64,000 nt of DNA from UBA1351 sp963677885 (GCA_963677885.1 OY782500.1:186001-250000), one strand, 5' to 3'. Counted from the stretch's first letter, positions 1-9,812 are shown. Translations and numbers: made by a program. The notes: a model not told the origin generated them from the letters alone.

Positions 1-157
1 ATACAAAGCTTTATCTCCACTTTTTGACCAAGATATATACGAGGCCATTTCTCTGGAAACCTGTGTCAATCTCCGTCAGGTCATCGGTGGTCCTGCAAAA
101 GACCAAATGGATAAGGTCATTAAAATCAATCAGGAATATCTTAACAATACAAAGTGA
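1..157 (+). CDS. argH: Argininosuccinate lyase, C-terminal end (partial)
   Basis: Only the last 51 codons lie in the window; the first whole codon is at base 2 and the TGA stop is at 155-157. The peptide contains SPLFDQDIYEAISLETCV followed by an IGGPA motif. This is the usual tail of argininosuccinate lyase, which splits argininosuccinate into arginine and fumarate in the cytoplasm. Catalytic residues lie upstream, outside the window, so the call rests on the tail alone. The gene runs convergently into glgB, and the hairpin at 177-209 follows its stop. Confidence 0.75.
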   Translation, partial: YKALSPLFDQDIYEAISLETCVNLRQVIGGPAKDQMDKVIKINQEYLNNTK

Positions 158-176
158 TAAATACAAGGCATCAAAG

Positions 177-209
177 AAGCCCTTAGCTTTTTTCATAAGC
201 TAAGGGCTT
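177..209. terminator. Bidirectional terminator between argH and glgB
   Basis: A 13-bp perfect stem (AAGCCCTTAGCTT and its complement) encloses a short T-rich loop. It sits 20 bp after the argH stop and 19 bp after the glgB stop. A short T stretch follows on the plus strand, and it can serve both convergent genes. Confidence 0.75.
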
Positions 210-227
210 TATAAATGTCTAAATAAT

Positions 228-2417
228 TTAATTAGGATAATACTTCAACATAAGAGTTCCAAGTGGTGGAACTTTGATATCAACTGACTGTTCCAATCCA
301 TCCCATGGGGTATCATGAGTGTTAAGAGGATCGGTGTTGATAACACCACTTCCACCGTATTTTAAGTTGTCTGAGTTAATAATCTCGACGTATGTCCCTT
401 TCTTAGGAACACCGATACGGTGCATATTTCTGGGAACGGGAGTGAAGTTAGAGACCACAATAACCATTTCATCTTCATGATTACCCATTCTTGCAAAGGA
501 TACCATACTCTCTTCAGCATCACTGCAATTTATCCATCTGAAACCTTCACCTGAAAAATCAATGTTCCATAAAGCAGACTGCTCTTTATAGACATGGTTC
601 ATATCTCTACAGAAAGATTGCATTTGCTGATGCTTTTCAAAATCCAAAAGGTGCCAGTCCAAACTCTTAGCTTCTGACCATTCATCAAATTGACCAAATT
701 CACTACCCATAAACAGAAGCTTCTTACCTGGATGGCCATACATGAAACCGTATGAACATCTAAGGTTGGCAAATTTTTGCCAGTAATCGCCTGGCATCTT
801 GTTGATCATAGATCCTTTTCCATGTACAACCTCGTCATGGGAAAGAACAAGAATAAAGTTCTCAGTAAAGGCATAAACCATTCCGAAGGTCAGGTCATTA
901 TGATGAAACTTCTTATGGATTGGATCCTTGGACACGTATCTTAGGAAGTCATTCATCCACCCCATATTCCACTTAAGGCCAAATCCAAGGCCTCCAATAT
1001 TCGTTGGTCTAGAAACACCTGGCCATGCGGTCGATTCTTCTGCAATCATAACTACATGGGAATTTCTTGCATAGAGAATTGAATTAAGATGCTTAAAGAA
1101 CTCAACTGCTTCCATATTCTCTCTTCCACCATGGGGGTTGGGAATCCATTCGCCGTCTTCTTTTCCATAATCAAGATATAACATGGAGGCAACAGCATCA
1201 ACCCGAAGTCCATCAATATGGAATTTTTCCAGCCAATAAATTGCATTACTGATTAAGAAGTTTTTAACTTCGTTACGGCCATAATTATAAATAAGAGTTC
1301 CCCAGTGTGGGTGTTCTCCTTGTCTTGCATCATCATGCTCATAAAGAGCTGTACCGTCAAAACGAATTAATCCATGATTATCCTTAGGAAAATGGGCAGG
1401 TACCCAATCCAAAAGTACACCTATTCCGTTTTGATGCATATGGTCAACAAAATACATAAAATCATCTGGTGTACCAAATCTTGATGTTGGAGCAAAAAGT
1501 CCAGTCACCTGGTAACCCCATGACCCATCAAAGGGATGTTCTGACACCGGCATTAATTCAATATGGGTATAACCCATATCCACCACATATTCTGCCAGTT
1601 CATGGGCAATTTCCCGATAATTAATAAAACCGGTTTCAGAATCATTACGCTTCCATGACCCTAAATGAACTTCATAAATGTTCATGGCCTGATTCAGATT
1701 ATCTTTATTGTTCACATCATCCATATACTCGGTATCACCCCAAGTATAGCGGTTGTTGTTCCAGACTACAGAGGCTGTGTTAGGTCGGAGTTCTGCATAT
1801 GAGCCATAAGGATCAGACTTTTCAATAATCATACCTTGCTGAGTCTTGATCTCGTACTTATATCGTTCATTCTCTTTAAGACCGGGAACGAATAGCTCAA
1901 AGATACCTGATTGACCAATGGCTCGCATGGGAAGCAGTCTTCCATCCCACCCGTTAAAGTTACCAACAATACTGACTCTTTTTGCATTAGGAGCCCATAC
2001 TGCAAAGTGAACACCTTCTATACCATCGATTTCCATTGGATGTGCACCCATCTTTTCAAAAATTTCATAATGGGTACCCTGGGCAAACAAATAACAGTCA
2101 AAGTCGGTTATAAGCGGTTTAAAATCATAAGGATCATAACCTTCCCAAATCTGATCTTCGTAATTCTTATATGCAATTTTATACTTGATTGGTTTTTCTA
2201 ATTGAAGGGTATAAATGCCTGTACCTTCGACTTCTTCCATTTCATGGTTGATTCCACTGTCTAGATCTTCGATTTTAATACATTTGGCATAAGGTTGATA
2301 TACATTGATAAAAGTGGTTCCATCATCCAGGGTGTGTTGACCCAAAAAATGATGAGGATCCCGGTGTTCTGAATTAATGATTGCATTTACTTCGTCTTTG
2401 TTCATATAACTTCTCAT
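228..2417 (-). CDS. glgB: 1,4-alpha-glucan branching enzyme
   Basis: A 729-residue GH13 enzyme that makes alpha-1,6 branches in glycogen. An N-terminal beta domain (about 10-105) and a CBM48 module (about 125-215) precede the TIM-barrel (about 245-600) and a C-terminal beta domain. The catalytic motifs are intact: the nucleophile is D407 in DGLRVDAV, the acid/base is E460 in IAEEST, and the transition-state Asp is in LSHDEVVHGKGS. The length is typical of bacterial GlgB. The first ATG is chosen because GGTGGGG lies 4 nt upstream, while the next Met, four codons in, is too far away. No other glycogen gene is in the window, so it appears to be a single-gene unit. Confidence 0.95.
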   Translation of the reverse strand: MRSYMNKDEVNAIINSEHRDPHHFLGQHTLDDGTTFINVYQPYAKCIKIEDLDSGINHEMEEVEGTGIYTLQLEKPIKYKIAYKNYEDQIWEGYDPYDFKPLITDFDCYLFAQGTHYEIFEKMGAHPMEIDGIEGVHFAVWAPNAKRVSIVGNFNGWDGRLLPMRAIGQSGIFELFVPGLKENERYKYEIKTQQGMIIEKSDPYGSYAELRPNTASVVWNNNRYTWGDTEYMDDVNNKDNLNQAMNIYEVHLGSWKRNDSETGFINYREIAHELAEYVVDMGYTHIELMPVSEHPFDGSWGYQVTGLFAPTSRFGTPDDFMYFVDHMHQNGIGVLLDWVPAHFPKDNHGLIRFDGTALYEHDDARQGEHPHWGTLIYNYGRNEVKNFLISNAIYWLEKFHIDGLRVDAVASMLYLDYGKEDGEWIPNPHGGRENMEAVEFFKHLNSILYARNSHVVMIAEESTAWPGVSRPTNIGGLGFGLKWNMGWMNDFLRYVSKDPIHKKFHHNDLTFGMVYAFTENFILVLSHDEVVHGKGSMINKMPGDYWQKFANLRCSYGFMYGHPGKKLLFMGSEFGQFDEWSEAKSLDWHLLDFEKHQQMQSFCRDMNHVYKEQSALWNIDFSGEGFRWINCSDAEESMVSFARMGNHEDEMVIVVSNFTPVPRNMHRIGVPKKGTYVEIINSDNLKYGGSGVINTDPLNTHDTPWDGLEQSVDIKVPPLGTLMLKYYPN

Positions 2418-2448
2418 ATTACCCCACCTATCTTACTGTGATATTATT

Positions 2449-2477
2449 ATTTTACATGTAAATTTTACAAATTACAA
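2449..2477 (-). promoter_or_regulatory. Candidate glgB promoter
   Basis: On the minus strand a TTGTAA -35 (2477-2472) and a TAAAAT -10 (2454-2449) are 17 bp apart, about 30 bp upstream of the glgB start. The 12-bp palindrome TTTACATGTAAA (2451-2462) overlaps the -10 and could be an operator. Both boxes are only moderate matches. Confidence 0.35.
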
Positions 2478-2591
2478 TGCCTTTTCACTTTTTGTGGATA
2501 GTGTATAATATTTTGTACTACAGCTTTGTAAAGCTTTTCATCTTTTAGTCAATATCATGAAAACATATCCCCCTTACCTAGAAAAAGAAAA

Positions 2592-2623
2592 CAGGATACT
2601 AGACAACTTGTGTCAGCATCCTG
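2592..2623 (-). terminator. Terminator after hflC
   Basis: On the minus strand CAGGATGCTG pairs with a downstream copy ending TATCCTG through about 10 bp including G-T pairs. It is followed by TTTTCTTTTT. It lies about 50 bp past the hflC stop. Confidence 0.7.
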
Positions 2624-2675
2624 CTTCATTATATACTTCAATGATAATTCAAACTTTAAGTCTAACTAATTCCCT

Positions 2676-3683
2676 CTATGGAGTTTCAGTTGTTTCCACT
2701 ACTTCATCACTACCACTCTCTGTCTCTATAAGAGGAGTCTCAGCCATGTCATCCACATAGCCGTCAAGCATGTTGAAAATAGCGCTGTCAGCATCTAAGA
2801 AGACTGTTGTATTCTGAAGATTGGAATAAATTTCCATCCGTTTAATGAATTGATAGAAACCAAGGTTTTTCTGTAAAGATTCCTTGTAGACACGAATAGC
2901 TTCTGCATCAGCTGCCGCTTTAACAACAGCCGCTTCCTCAACCGCTGCTGATACGATTTCAGCCTTTTGACGGTCAGTAGTTGCCTGTGCTTGAAGATAT
3001 TCTGAATCACCTTCAGCTATAAGTTTTTCTGAGTCTTTTTCGATTTCTTTTGCCATTTTCTCTTCGATATTGGCTACATTAGACTGTGGAAAACTCTTAC
3101 GGTTAATACCGATATCTGATACAAAGAGACCATATTGGCTAACCAATTGCTCATTCAAGCTGTCTTGCTTGGAAAGCAGAAGATCTTCCAAGGTGTTCTG
3201 GTAAAAGAAGGCATTGAAGTCCAAAGTATTGGCTGAGTTAATAACAGCCTTGTAAACCAAGTCATCCATACGCTTATTGGCTTGACTTTCTGAACCAACA
3301 GCCTTCTTATAAACAACTGGGTCAATAATTCTATATTGGGCATACATCTGGATTTCAATACGACGGCCGTCTTTTGTATTAACGGTCTCGCTGTTGGATG
3401 TATAAGTTAAATACTTAGATGTAAACTTTTCAACAGACTCAATAAAAGGGGCTTTAAAATGAAGACCTTTTGCTGTGGATATAGAAATCGTTGTATTACC
3501 GATACGGTCAAGATTGGCTGCTACTTGATCTTCATCTGTAGCCGGAATAACAACTTTCTCCATTCTGGACAATCTCTGTACAATTGCCACTTCGTCTTCT
3601 GCAACTATGAAAAACGAATTGCTGAGGACAACCAATGCGATTAAAATAATAATTCCTGTAATAATACCTGCTGCTCTTTTCAT
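2676..3683 (-). CDS. hflC: HflC, SPFH-family membrane protease regulator
   Basis: A 335-residue protein with one N-terminal membrane segment (about residues 5-27), then an SPFH/prohibitin domain starting around SFFIVAEDEVAIVQR. A charged Ala/Glu-rich helical region follows (about 210-275). In the known family HflC pairs with HflK to form a membrane cage around the protease FtsH. The gene begins 14 bp after the hflK stop, so the two are translationally close and surely co-transcribed. The acidic last 25 residues are unusual for Gram-negative HflC but not informative. No ftsH is in the window. Confidence 0.88.
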   Translation of the reverse strand: MKRAAGIITGIIILIALVVLSNSFFIVAEDEVAIVQRLSRMEKVVIPATDEDQVAANLDRIGNTTISISTAKGLHFKAPFIESVEKFTSKYLTYTSNSETVNTKDGRRIEIQMYAQYRIIDPVVYKKAVGSESQANKRMDDLVYKAVINSANTLDFNAFFYQNTLEDLLLSKQDSLNEQLVSQYGLFVSDIGINRKSFPQSNVANIEEKMAKEIEKDSEKLIAEGDSEYLQAQATTDRQKAEIVSAAVEEAAVVKAAADAEAIRVYKESLQKNLGFYQFIKRMEIYSNLQNTTVFLDADSAIFNMLDGYVDDMAETPLIETESGSDEVVETTETP

Positions 3684-3697
3684 GATTATTCCCCCTT

Positions 3698-4723
3698 CTA
3701 GTCTACGATTGACTGCTTAAGCGCATTGTCATCAAAATTGTAGAATTTATGGATGGAACCGTCGTCTGATGCATCAATAACTACTTTATTGTTGCCTAAG
3801 AATTCAGCCATAGCTTCTATATAGTATCGTTCACGTAGAATTTCAGGATTACTGATGTATTCTTCGTATAGGGCGTTAAACTGTGCAACATCTGCTCTAG
3901 CTGCTGCTACTGTTTCTGCCTTATAGGCATTGGCATCCTCCACTAAACTTCTAGCTTCAGCCTGTGCCTGTGGGATTACTGTATTGTTGTATTTCTCTGC
4001 ATCTTCACGCTTACCGTTTTTATACTGGTTGGCGTTTTCTTTTGCCTGATAAGCCGCTTCTACATTTGGCAGGAATTGAACGTTTTGGGTTGCAACCAAT
4101 AAAATCTCAAGACCCGCTTCGTAATCATCCATCTTCTTTTGTAATGTAGGAAGAATGGCTTCGTCAATAATTTCCTTTTGTGTCTTAGCCTCTTCAAGAG
4201 TTAAAGCTTGAACAGCTGTACGCACTGAATCTTCAAGAGCCAATCGAAGAGTTCCTTCAGGGTCATCAACCTTGAATAGGAAATTTGCCGGATCGGATAC
4301 CTTGTACTGAATGATCAACTCTATTAAGGCAATAGAGGCATTGTTATTGGCTCCATCTACGATGACTAAAGCTTCATCATCTACGTCTGTATACTGTGCT
4401 TCCTGCTGGGTATTACCTACACGTTCAGTTCTGTAACCGTATTCCATACTGTATATGGAGTTGACGTCTACTTTCTCAACTTCGTCAATAAAGGGCGCCT
4501 TAAAATTAAGACCTGGTGTGGTAACAATTGCATGCTGTCTACCAAAACGAAGGACTACTCCGTTTTCCTTGTCTTCCAGCATATAAAAAGAATTAAGTCC
4601 TGCTAATACTGCTAAGACAATAATGATCACCAATGGGACGATTCTGAATATGTTTTTCTGAATCTTCTGCATATCGATATCGATGACATTCCTATCGTTA
4701 TTATTGTTCATTTCTGGGCTCAT
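3698..4723 (-). CDS. hflK: HflK, SPFH-family membrane protease regulator
   Basis: A 341-residue partner of HflC. After a short Asn-rich cytoplasmic stretch there is a membrane segment (about residues 26-48). Next comes an SPFH domain beginning near ENGVVLRFGRQ, then a long Ala/Glu/Lys coiled-coil region typical of HflK (about 215-290). The start is set at MSPEMNN because GGAGG lies 7 nt upstream of that ATG. An in-frame ATG 39 bp further upstream (4762) has no such site and would only add residues lacking family features. It is the first gene of a two-gene hflKC operon. Confidence 0.88.
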   Translation of the reverse strand: MSPEMNNNNDRNVIDIDMQKIQKNIFRIVPLVIIIVLAVLAGLNSFYMLEDKENGVVLRFGRQHAIVTTPGLNFKAPFIDEVEKVDVNSIYSMEYGYRTERVGNTQQEAQYTDVDDEALVIVDGANNNASIALIELIIQYKVSDPANFLFKVDDPEGTLRLALEDSVRTAVQALTLEEAKTQKEIIDEAILPTLQKKMDDYEAGLEILLVATQNVQFLPNVEAAYQAKENANQYKNGKREDAEKYNNTVIPQAQAEARSLVEDANAYKAETVAAARADVAQFNALYEEYISNPEILRERYYIEAMAEFLGNNKVVIDASDDGSIHKFYNFDDNALKQSIVD

Positions 4724-4909
4724 ATCTGACCTCCTTAAGTTTTGGATATAATCCATGTTCATTTAAGCCTAACTAATCTGCATCTTTGAACATCATTAAT
4801 TATATCATAGGATAGACCTAAGTCTATTAAAAAAGTATTATAAATTCATATAAAAGCCTAAAATGTCATAAAATCAGCCTCTACTATCCACTATAATCAC
4901 GTCATCCAC

Positions 4910-6850
4910 CTACGCCAGCGGCAAAGAAAAATAGAAACAGACACCTTTTCTCGTATTATAAACTCCATACTCAGAATCATGCTCATCCAAAATTGTTTTT
5001 ACTATTGCAAGACCAAGTCCATGGCCTTTCACATCCCTGCTGTGGGATTCATCGACCTTGTAAAAGCGATCCCATATTTTTTCCATTTGGGTGTCTGTAA
5101 AACGAGCTGCATCATTATAGAAATAAAACACACAGTGACTCCCTTTGCTGATAGACTCAATTCGGATTTCTGACCCCCTTGCAGCATATTTCACAGCATT
5201 TCCAACAAGATTTGATACCACCTGATAAAGACTAGCATCATCTCCAATCACCTTGGCCATAGGCAATTTTAGATCAATTGTCAGGCCCCTGTCATCCAAG
5301 GTCTGGTTTAAAGAAGTCATTACATTTTCAATCATATCTCCAATATCAATCACTTCCTGGTTATATACCATAGACTTTGCGTCAAATTTTGACAATTGAA
5401 GCATTTCAAGGATAAGGGCATTCATATGCTCAATTTCATCCATGATGACATCCATATAATAATCCTGTTTTTCCTTTTTAACGCCATCTGCAATAGCCTC
5501 CGCGTAAGACTTGACAATACCCAGAGGCGTCTTCAACTCATGGGAAGCGTTGGCTACAAAAGCTTTTCTGGCTTCCTCCTGGGCCAGTTTTATTTCCACA
5601 TCTCTTTCCAGCTGGTGATTTTTACTGACCAATTCATCCATAGCCTGCTTTAAGCGAAAAGCCATAATATTCAGAGACCCTGACAGTTCACCAAGCTCAT
5701 CTCTTCTGTCAATAACGAGCTCAACATCAAGTTCCATATCTGCAATCTGATTGGCAGCCTTTGTTATGGAAACTATTGGCTTTGAAACTCTTTTTGAATA
5801 AAAAACAGAAATCAGTACAGCCATAAGCAAGGCAATCATCACATAGTATGGTACATACGTAATAATAACATCAAGGAGTTCTGATACCGGTTGGAGACTT
5901 AAGGTTGCATAATATTCAATAACATGGTCTTCATCTTCCATACTCTTTGTAAATACAACCTGACGATATTCAGTATAGGGAATTTCACTAATGATATAAT
6001 GAACTTCATCAATATCCCCTTCAATAATGTCAGGTTCAACGTTTAAATATTGATCATCCAAAGTTAATGAAAATACAGTGCTCGAATTTAAGGAGGTCTC
6101 AACATCGCTTTCTTTAGTCAGGGCCATCTCCGACTCCTCTTCTTGAGGCGAATCTTCCTGGTCTGATTCAACAAAAACACTGTAAGAATCATCAAGGGCA
6201 AAACCCTCATCAGTCCCATAATTACCTGCATAGAGCTGATCATAGTCTACGTCAAATATTTCCTGAGCAGTAATAAGAACCACTTGTCCTTCAAAGCTAT
6301 GAAGATTTGCCACATCCACACCTTCCTGCATCCTTCTTGAGGAATCCAGGTAAATATTGTCTATCTGTTCGACAATAAGAAAATTATAGTCATCGACATA
6401 ACCTTCTAAATATATGCCATCAATATTCTTCAATTTGTTGGTTGATCTCAAGGTTAGATATTCATCCCTGTCCAACATAAAATCATAATACATACCATTG
6501 TTGGAAACAGTTAAATAATAATATGAACCTGATTCCGGCATCATTGCCCTTTCCACATCATTATATATACTTTGTCCACCAAAGTCATAATCTGAAGAAT
6601 TATAAACCCATAAGTCCATACTGTTCTTATAGTTAAAATTGGAAACATTCTGATACAATTGATTCTGGTCCCAGTCGCTGGCCTCATATTCCTCAGCAAA
6701 GTTATTGATGTTGTCGACCACTCGCTTAATCTTTTCCTCTTCATAAAAATACTGAAAATATACGAGCAAAATAGTGACCATAACACTTATAAGGACCAGG
6801 AATGAACTTAGGAGCATAACAAACATTTGTCTTGTCAATGAACTTTTCAT
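4910..6850 (-). CDS. Sensor histidine kinase, large extracellular domain
   Basis: A 646-residue membrane kinase. TM1 is at about residues 10-33. An extracellular region of about 290 residues follows; it is very acidic near 200-250 and matches no sensor family I recognise. TM2 (about 326-347) leads to HAMP, then HisKA with the phospho-acceptor H437 in ASHELKTP. The ATPase domain has an N box (SNLVGNAVKY) and a G box (GHGLGLAIVK). The gene overlaps its response regulator by 4 bp (ATGA). Both are transcribed away from an ABC transporter/PASTA operon, which suggests, but does not prove, that the pair controls it. Confidence 0.9.
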   Translation of the reverse strand: MKSSLTRQMFVMLLSSFLVLISVMVTILLVYFQYFYEEEKIKRVVDNINNFAEEYEASDWDQNQLYQNVSNFNYKNSMDLWVYNSSDYDFGGQSIYNDVERAMMPESGSYYYLTVSNNGMYYDFMLDRDEYLTLRSTNKLKNIDGIYLEGYVDDYNFLIVEQIDNIYLDSSRRMQEGVDVANLHSFEGQVVLITAQEIFDVDYDQLYAGNYGTDEGFALDDSYSVFVESDQEDSPQEEESEMALTKESDVETSLNSSTVFSLTLDDQYLNVEPDIIEGDIDEVHYIISEIPYTEYRQVVFTKSMEDEDHVIEYYATLSLQPVSELLDVIITYVPYYVMIALLMAVLISVFYSKRVSKPIVSITKAANQIADMELDVELVIDRRDELGELSGSLNIMAFRLKQAMDELVSKNHQLERDVEIKLAQEEARKAFVANASHELKTPLGIVKSYAEAIADGVKKEKQDYYMDVIMDEIEHMNALILEMLQLSKFDAKSMVYNQEVIDIGDMIENVMTSLNQTLDDRGLTIDLKLPMAKVIGDDASLYQVVSNLVGNAVKYAARGSEIRIESISKGSHCVFYFYNDAARFTDTQMEKIWDRFYKVDESHSRDVKGHGLGLAIVKTILDEHDSEYGVYNTRKGVCFYFSLPLA

Positions 6851-7524
6851 GCCTTCACCTCAAACTTGTAACCTACACCGATAACTGTAGTAATATAAAC
6901 AGAGCCTTGACCAAGTTTTTTTCTGAGGGTTTTAATCGTCGTATCCACAACCCTTCCATCGCCAAAATATTCATAACCCCAGACCTTTTCAATAAGGACC
7001 TGCCTTGTAAACACTTTACCATCATTTTCAGCCAGGACTTTTAAAACTTCAAATTCTTTCACCGTTAGCTTAACTTCAATATCTTTATAGAAAACGTCAT
7101 ACCGAAGGGGATCAATACGTATATGGCCTTTCCTGATCTCACCATCTATAGGCTGCTTACTTCCCATTCTTTTTAGAAGCGCCTTTACTCTCGCCACTAA
7201 AACTTTAGGGCTAAATGGCTTAGTTACGTACTCATCTGCACCCAGCTCAAAACCCATCAGCTTATCATCTTCATCGCTTCTGGCACTCAGGATTATAACC
7301 ATAGCATCAGAAGTTGATCTAATTTTTCTACAGACAGACCAACCATCCAGTTTTGGCATCATTATATCTAGGATCACAAGATCAATAGCCTCTTCATGAA
7401 AAATTTTCAAAGCCTCAACACCATCATAGGCTTGATAAACCTGGAATTCTTCCATTTCGAGGTAATCCGTGATTATTTCATTCATTCTTTTTTCATCTTC
7501 AACGACTAAAATTTTCTTACTCAT
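6847..7524 (-). CDS. OmpR/PhoB-family response regulator
   Basis: A 225-residue regulator with an N-terminal receiver (phospho-acceptor D53 in LVILDIMMPKLDGW, conserved Lys in VTKPF) and a C-terminal winged helix (about 130-223, with RVVDTTIKTLRKKLG). The start is set at MSKKILVV because AGAGAGG lies 5 nt upstream. The reading frame runs 20 codons further up but without a ribosome site and into the divergent promoter region. The stop overlaps the kinase start. Binding sites for this family are direct repeats; candidate ACATGA repeats lie just upstream. Confidence 0.92.
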   Translation of the reverse strand: MSKKILVVEDEKRMNEIITDYLEMEEFQVYQAYDGVEALKIFHEEAIDLVILDIMMPKLDGWSVCRKIRSTSDAMVIILSARSDEDDKLMGFELGADEYVTKPFSPKVLVARVKALLKRMGSKQPIDGEIRKGHIRIDPLRYDVFYKDIEVKLTVKEFEVLKVLAENDGKVFTRQVLIEKVWGYEYFGDGRVVDTTIKTLRKKLGQGSVYITTVIGVGYKFEVKA

Positions 7525-7565
7525 AACATACCTCTCTAAAGTAATTGTCCAGCTTATTCTATCAT

Positions 7566-7661
7566 ACTTTTTCACATTTAACATGACCTTAAGAAAAGAC
7601 TCACAGGATGCTCAAAACTTTTTCACATGAATCCCACATGATACTTGTAACATGAACATGA
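7566..7661. promoter_or_regulatory. Divergent regulatory region with ACATGA and ACTTTTTCACAT repeats
   Basis: Between the response regulator and the ABC operon, ACATGA occurs on the plus strand at 7581, 7625, 7636, 7650 and 7656. ACTTTTTCACAT is repeated exactly at 7566-7577 and 7617-7628. The 11-bp step between 7625 and 7636 is the spacing expected for an OmpR-type dimer on direct repeats. I infer this as the autoregulatory site of the adjacent response regulator. Confidence 0.45.
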
Positions 7662-7684
7662 GATAAAAAACACCCTGGCTGGTC

Positions 7685-7701
7685 GTAAACCTTCGGTTTA
7701 C
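7685..7701 (+). promoter_or_regulatory. Leader hairpin upstream of the ABC operon
   Basis: GTAAACC, a TTC loop and GGTTTAC form a perfect 7-bp hairpin ending about 30 bp before the permease ATG and about 20 bp before its AGGAGGT. No T tract follows, so it is more likely a 5' leader structure than a terminator. Confidence 0.35.
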
Positions 7702-7730
7702 TGCTCGCCTATGCAACCTAGGAGGTAACA

Positions 7731-9110
7731 ATGAGAATATTACAACACAGTTTTAAAAGTCTTATCCGTAAACCGGTTAAAGGCATTATGATTTTCTGTA
7801 TACTCATTCTGGTCTTTGGATTAGTTTTTACAGGAATCATTGTACAAAACAGCGTCTCCGAATCGAAGGAATATGTTCGGGTCAAGCTTGGCGCTACCGT
7901 AAGAATTTTACCTGATTATATGAAGGCAATGGCCGATGAAATTGAAGATTATTCAATTATGCGTCCTAATGCCAGTCTTGCTGATAATCTGGCTAATGAT
8001 GAAAGAATCAAAGGTGTCTTTCTTGTCAAAAACGGTTGGTCACAAGGTGTAAACATTACATCCGGCCGTGAAAACAACAGAGATATGATGGACATGCCAG
8101 AAGATTATGAAATGCCTGCTTATTTTGATATGGTAGGATCTAACATGGCCAAGCCAATTGAATTTGAAACAGGTAACCTTACCTTGGATGACGGTGAATT
8201 TTTCACACAGGAACAAGTCGATAAGGGAGACCGGGTTGTCCTCATTACACATCAGCTGGCCAAGGCCAACAACTTAAAGGTTGGAGATACCTTGACCATT
8301 CTTAACGAACAAAAAATGTACAGTGCAGAAATGTATGACCCAGAAAATCCTGAATATCAGGACGATTTCACTATAACCGGTATCTATTCCGGAAACGGTC
8401 CTGAACAGGCAGACAGACTCTTTATGCCAATTCAGGTAACATACGACTATGCCTGGGAAGGCGAAGAAGATTTATTAGACAACGTTTATTTACTTCTTCA
8501 CGACCCTATGGATGTAGACCAATTTATTGAAGATAATAAAGACAAGCTGCCTAACAAATATATGACTTTAGACGCCAACGACGACGAATTCAAAACCCTG
8601 ACTCAACCTTTGGATCTTTTGGAAATCATTACTTCCCTTCTCATCTGGGTTATCTTTGGTGCAGGTGCTCTTATTGTACTTTCCATCGTAACCATATTTG
8701 TTAGAGATAGGAAATTTGAAATAGGTCTTCTCCTGGCCAGTGGTGAATCCAAACTTAAGATTATAAGCCAATTTGTTTTTGAACTTGTCATTGTCGCCCT
8801 TATCGCTTTTATCGTATCTGCCGGTATCAGTCAACTGTCTTCCGGTTATGTTGGCGGTTGGATTGTAGAAAACCAACTCATGACAGATGAACAGGCAGAG
8901 CAAGATGAGGCAATGGAAATTTATTCCTATTGGGACCAGACCAAGGGTCATGTCACCATGACAAATATTGCTGAGGATTTTGATGTTTCCCTGCAACTGG
9001 ATGTAGTTTTAAATCTACTCCTTATCAGTTTGGGTATCTTGCTTTTTGCAGCCAGCATACCACTTATCATTATACTCAGTTACAAGCCAAGAGAAGCTTT
9101 GCAGGATTAG
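7731..9110 (+). CDS. ABC transporter permease, MacB/FtsX type
   Basis: A 459-residue membrane protein. It has an N-terminal membrane segment (about 15-36), an extracellular MacB_PCD-like domain of about 260 residues, then three membrane segments (about 298-320, 340-365, 425-450) forming an FtsX domain. This topology is typical of transporters that move or sense envelope molecules by mechanotransmission rather than classical import. The start has AGGAGGT 4 nt upstream. Its ATPase starts 9 bp downstream. The substrate is unknown. Confidence 0.85.
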   Translation: MRILQHSFKSLIRKPVKGIMIFCILILVFGLVFTGIIVQNSVSESKEYVRVKLGATVRILPDYMKAMADEIEDYSIMRPNASLADNLANDERIKGVFLVKNGWSQGVNITSGRENNRDMMDMPEDYEMPAYFDMVGSNMAKPIEFETGNLTLDDGEFFTQEQVDKGDRVVLITHQLAKANNLKVGDTLTILNEQKMYSAEMYDPENPEYQDDFTITGIYSGNGPEQADRLFMPIQVTYDYAWEGEEDLLDNVYLLLHDPMDVDQFIEDNKDKLPNKYMTLDANDDEFKTLTQPLDLLEIITSLLIWVIFGAGALIVLSIVTIFVRDRKFEIGLLLASGESKLKIISQFVFELVIVALIAFIVSAGISQLSSGYVGGWIVENQLMTDEQAEQDEAMEIYSYWDQTKGHVTMTNIAEDFDVSLQLDVVLNLLLISLGILLFAASIPLIIILSYKPREALQD

Positions 9111-9119
9111 GAGGAAACC

Positions 9120-9797
9120 ATGAGCAAAATATTATTTGAATTAAACAATATTAGTTACGGTTATATAGACGGTGGTAAGAAACGGATGATACTCAAAGAT
9201 CTTTCATACCAATTTGAGGAAGGTAAGTTCTATACGATTCTAGGTCCGTCAGGTTCAGGTAAAACAACTCTCCTGGCACTGGCCAGTGCCTTGGATGTCC
9301 CTGAAGGTGGTCAAGTCCTTTATGATGGCAAAGACATCAAAAAAATCGGATATACCAAGTTCAGACGTAATCATATGGCCATTATTTTCCAAAAATACAA
9401 CCTATGTGATTATTTGACAGGCATGGAAAACGTAGAATCCAATATGATGATTGTTGACAGAAAGTTTAAAGGCAATAAAAAAGATATTGCCTACAAGATT
9501 CTAAACAGCATGGGAATCGTTAAATCCAAAGCAGACCGTAGGGTTACCAAACTCTCCGGTGGTGAACAGCAGCGTGTTGCCATTTCCCGTGCCCTTGCCA
9601 AAGATGTGGATTTAATCTTTGGAGATGAGCCTACCGGGGCTCTTGATACAGCAACCAGCAAAGAAGTCATAGAGCTCTTTAAGTCTCTAGCCCACGAGTA
9701 TAACAAGACCATAATCTTGGTAACTCACTCCGATGATGTTGCCGAAAACAGTGATATCGCACTCCGACTTCACGATGGTCAACTACAACCTATTTAA
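9120..9797 (+). CDS. ABC transporter ATP-binding protein, LolD/MacB class
   Basis: A 225-residue ATPase with Walker A GPSGSGKTT (about 41-49), a Q loop, the signature LSGGEQQRVAISRALA (about 141), Walker B (LIFGDEP) and an H-loop His in VTHSDD. It matches the short ATPases paired with FtsX-type permeases. The ribosome site GGAGG is 4 nt upstream and the preceding stop is 9 bp away. The PASTA protein gene follows after 15 bp, so the three genes form one operon. Confidence 0.93.
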   Translation: MSKILFELNNISYGYIDGGKKRMILKDLSYQFEEGKFYTILGPSGSGKTTLLALASALDVPEGGQVLYDGKDIKKIGYTKFRRNHMAIIFQKYNLCDYLTGMENVESNMMIVDRKFKGNKKDIAYKILNSMGIVKSKADRRVTKLSGGEQQRVAISRALAKDVDLIFGDEPTGALDTATSKEVIELFKSLAHEYNKTIILVTHSDDVAENSDIALRLHDGQLQPI

Positions 9798-9812
9798 TCA
9801 GAAAGGTACACC

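Noticed and set aside
8568..8996. A 142-codon minus-strand frame inside the permease gene
   Set aside because: No ribosome site, no family motif, and it lies wholly opposite a clear membrane protein.
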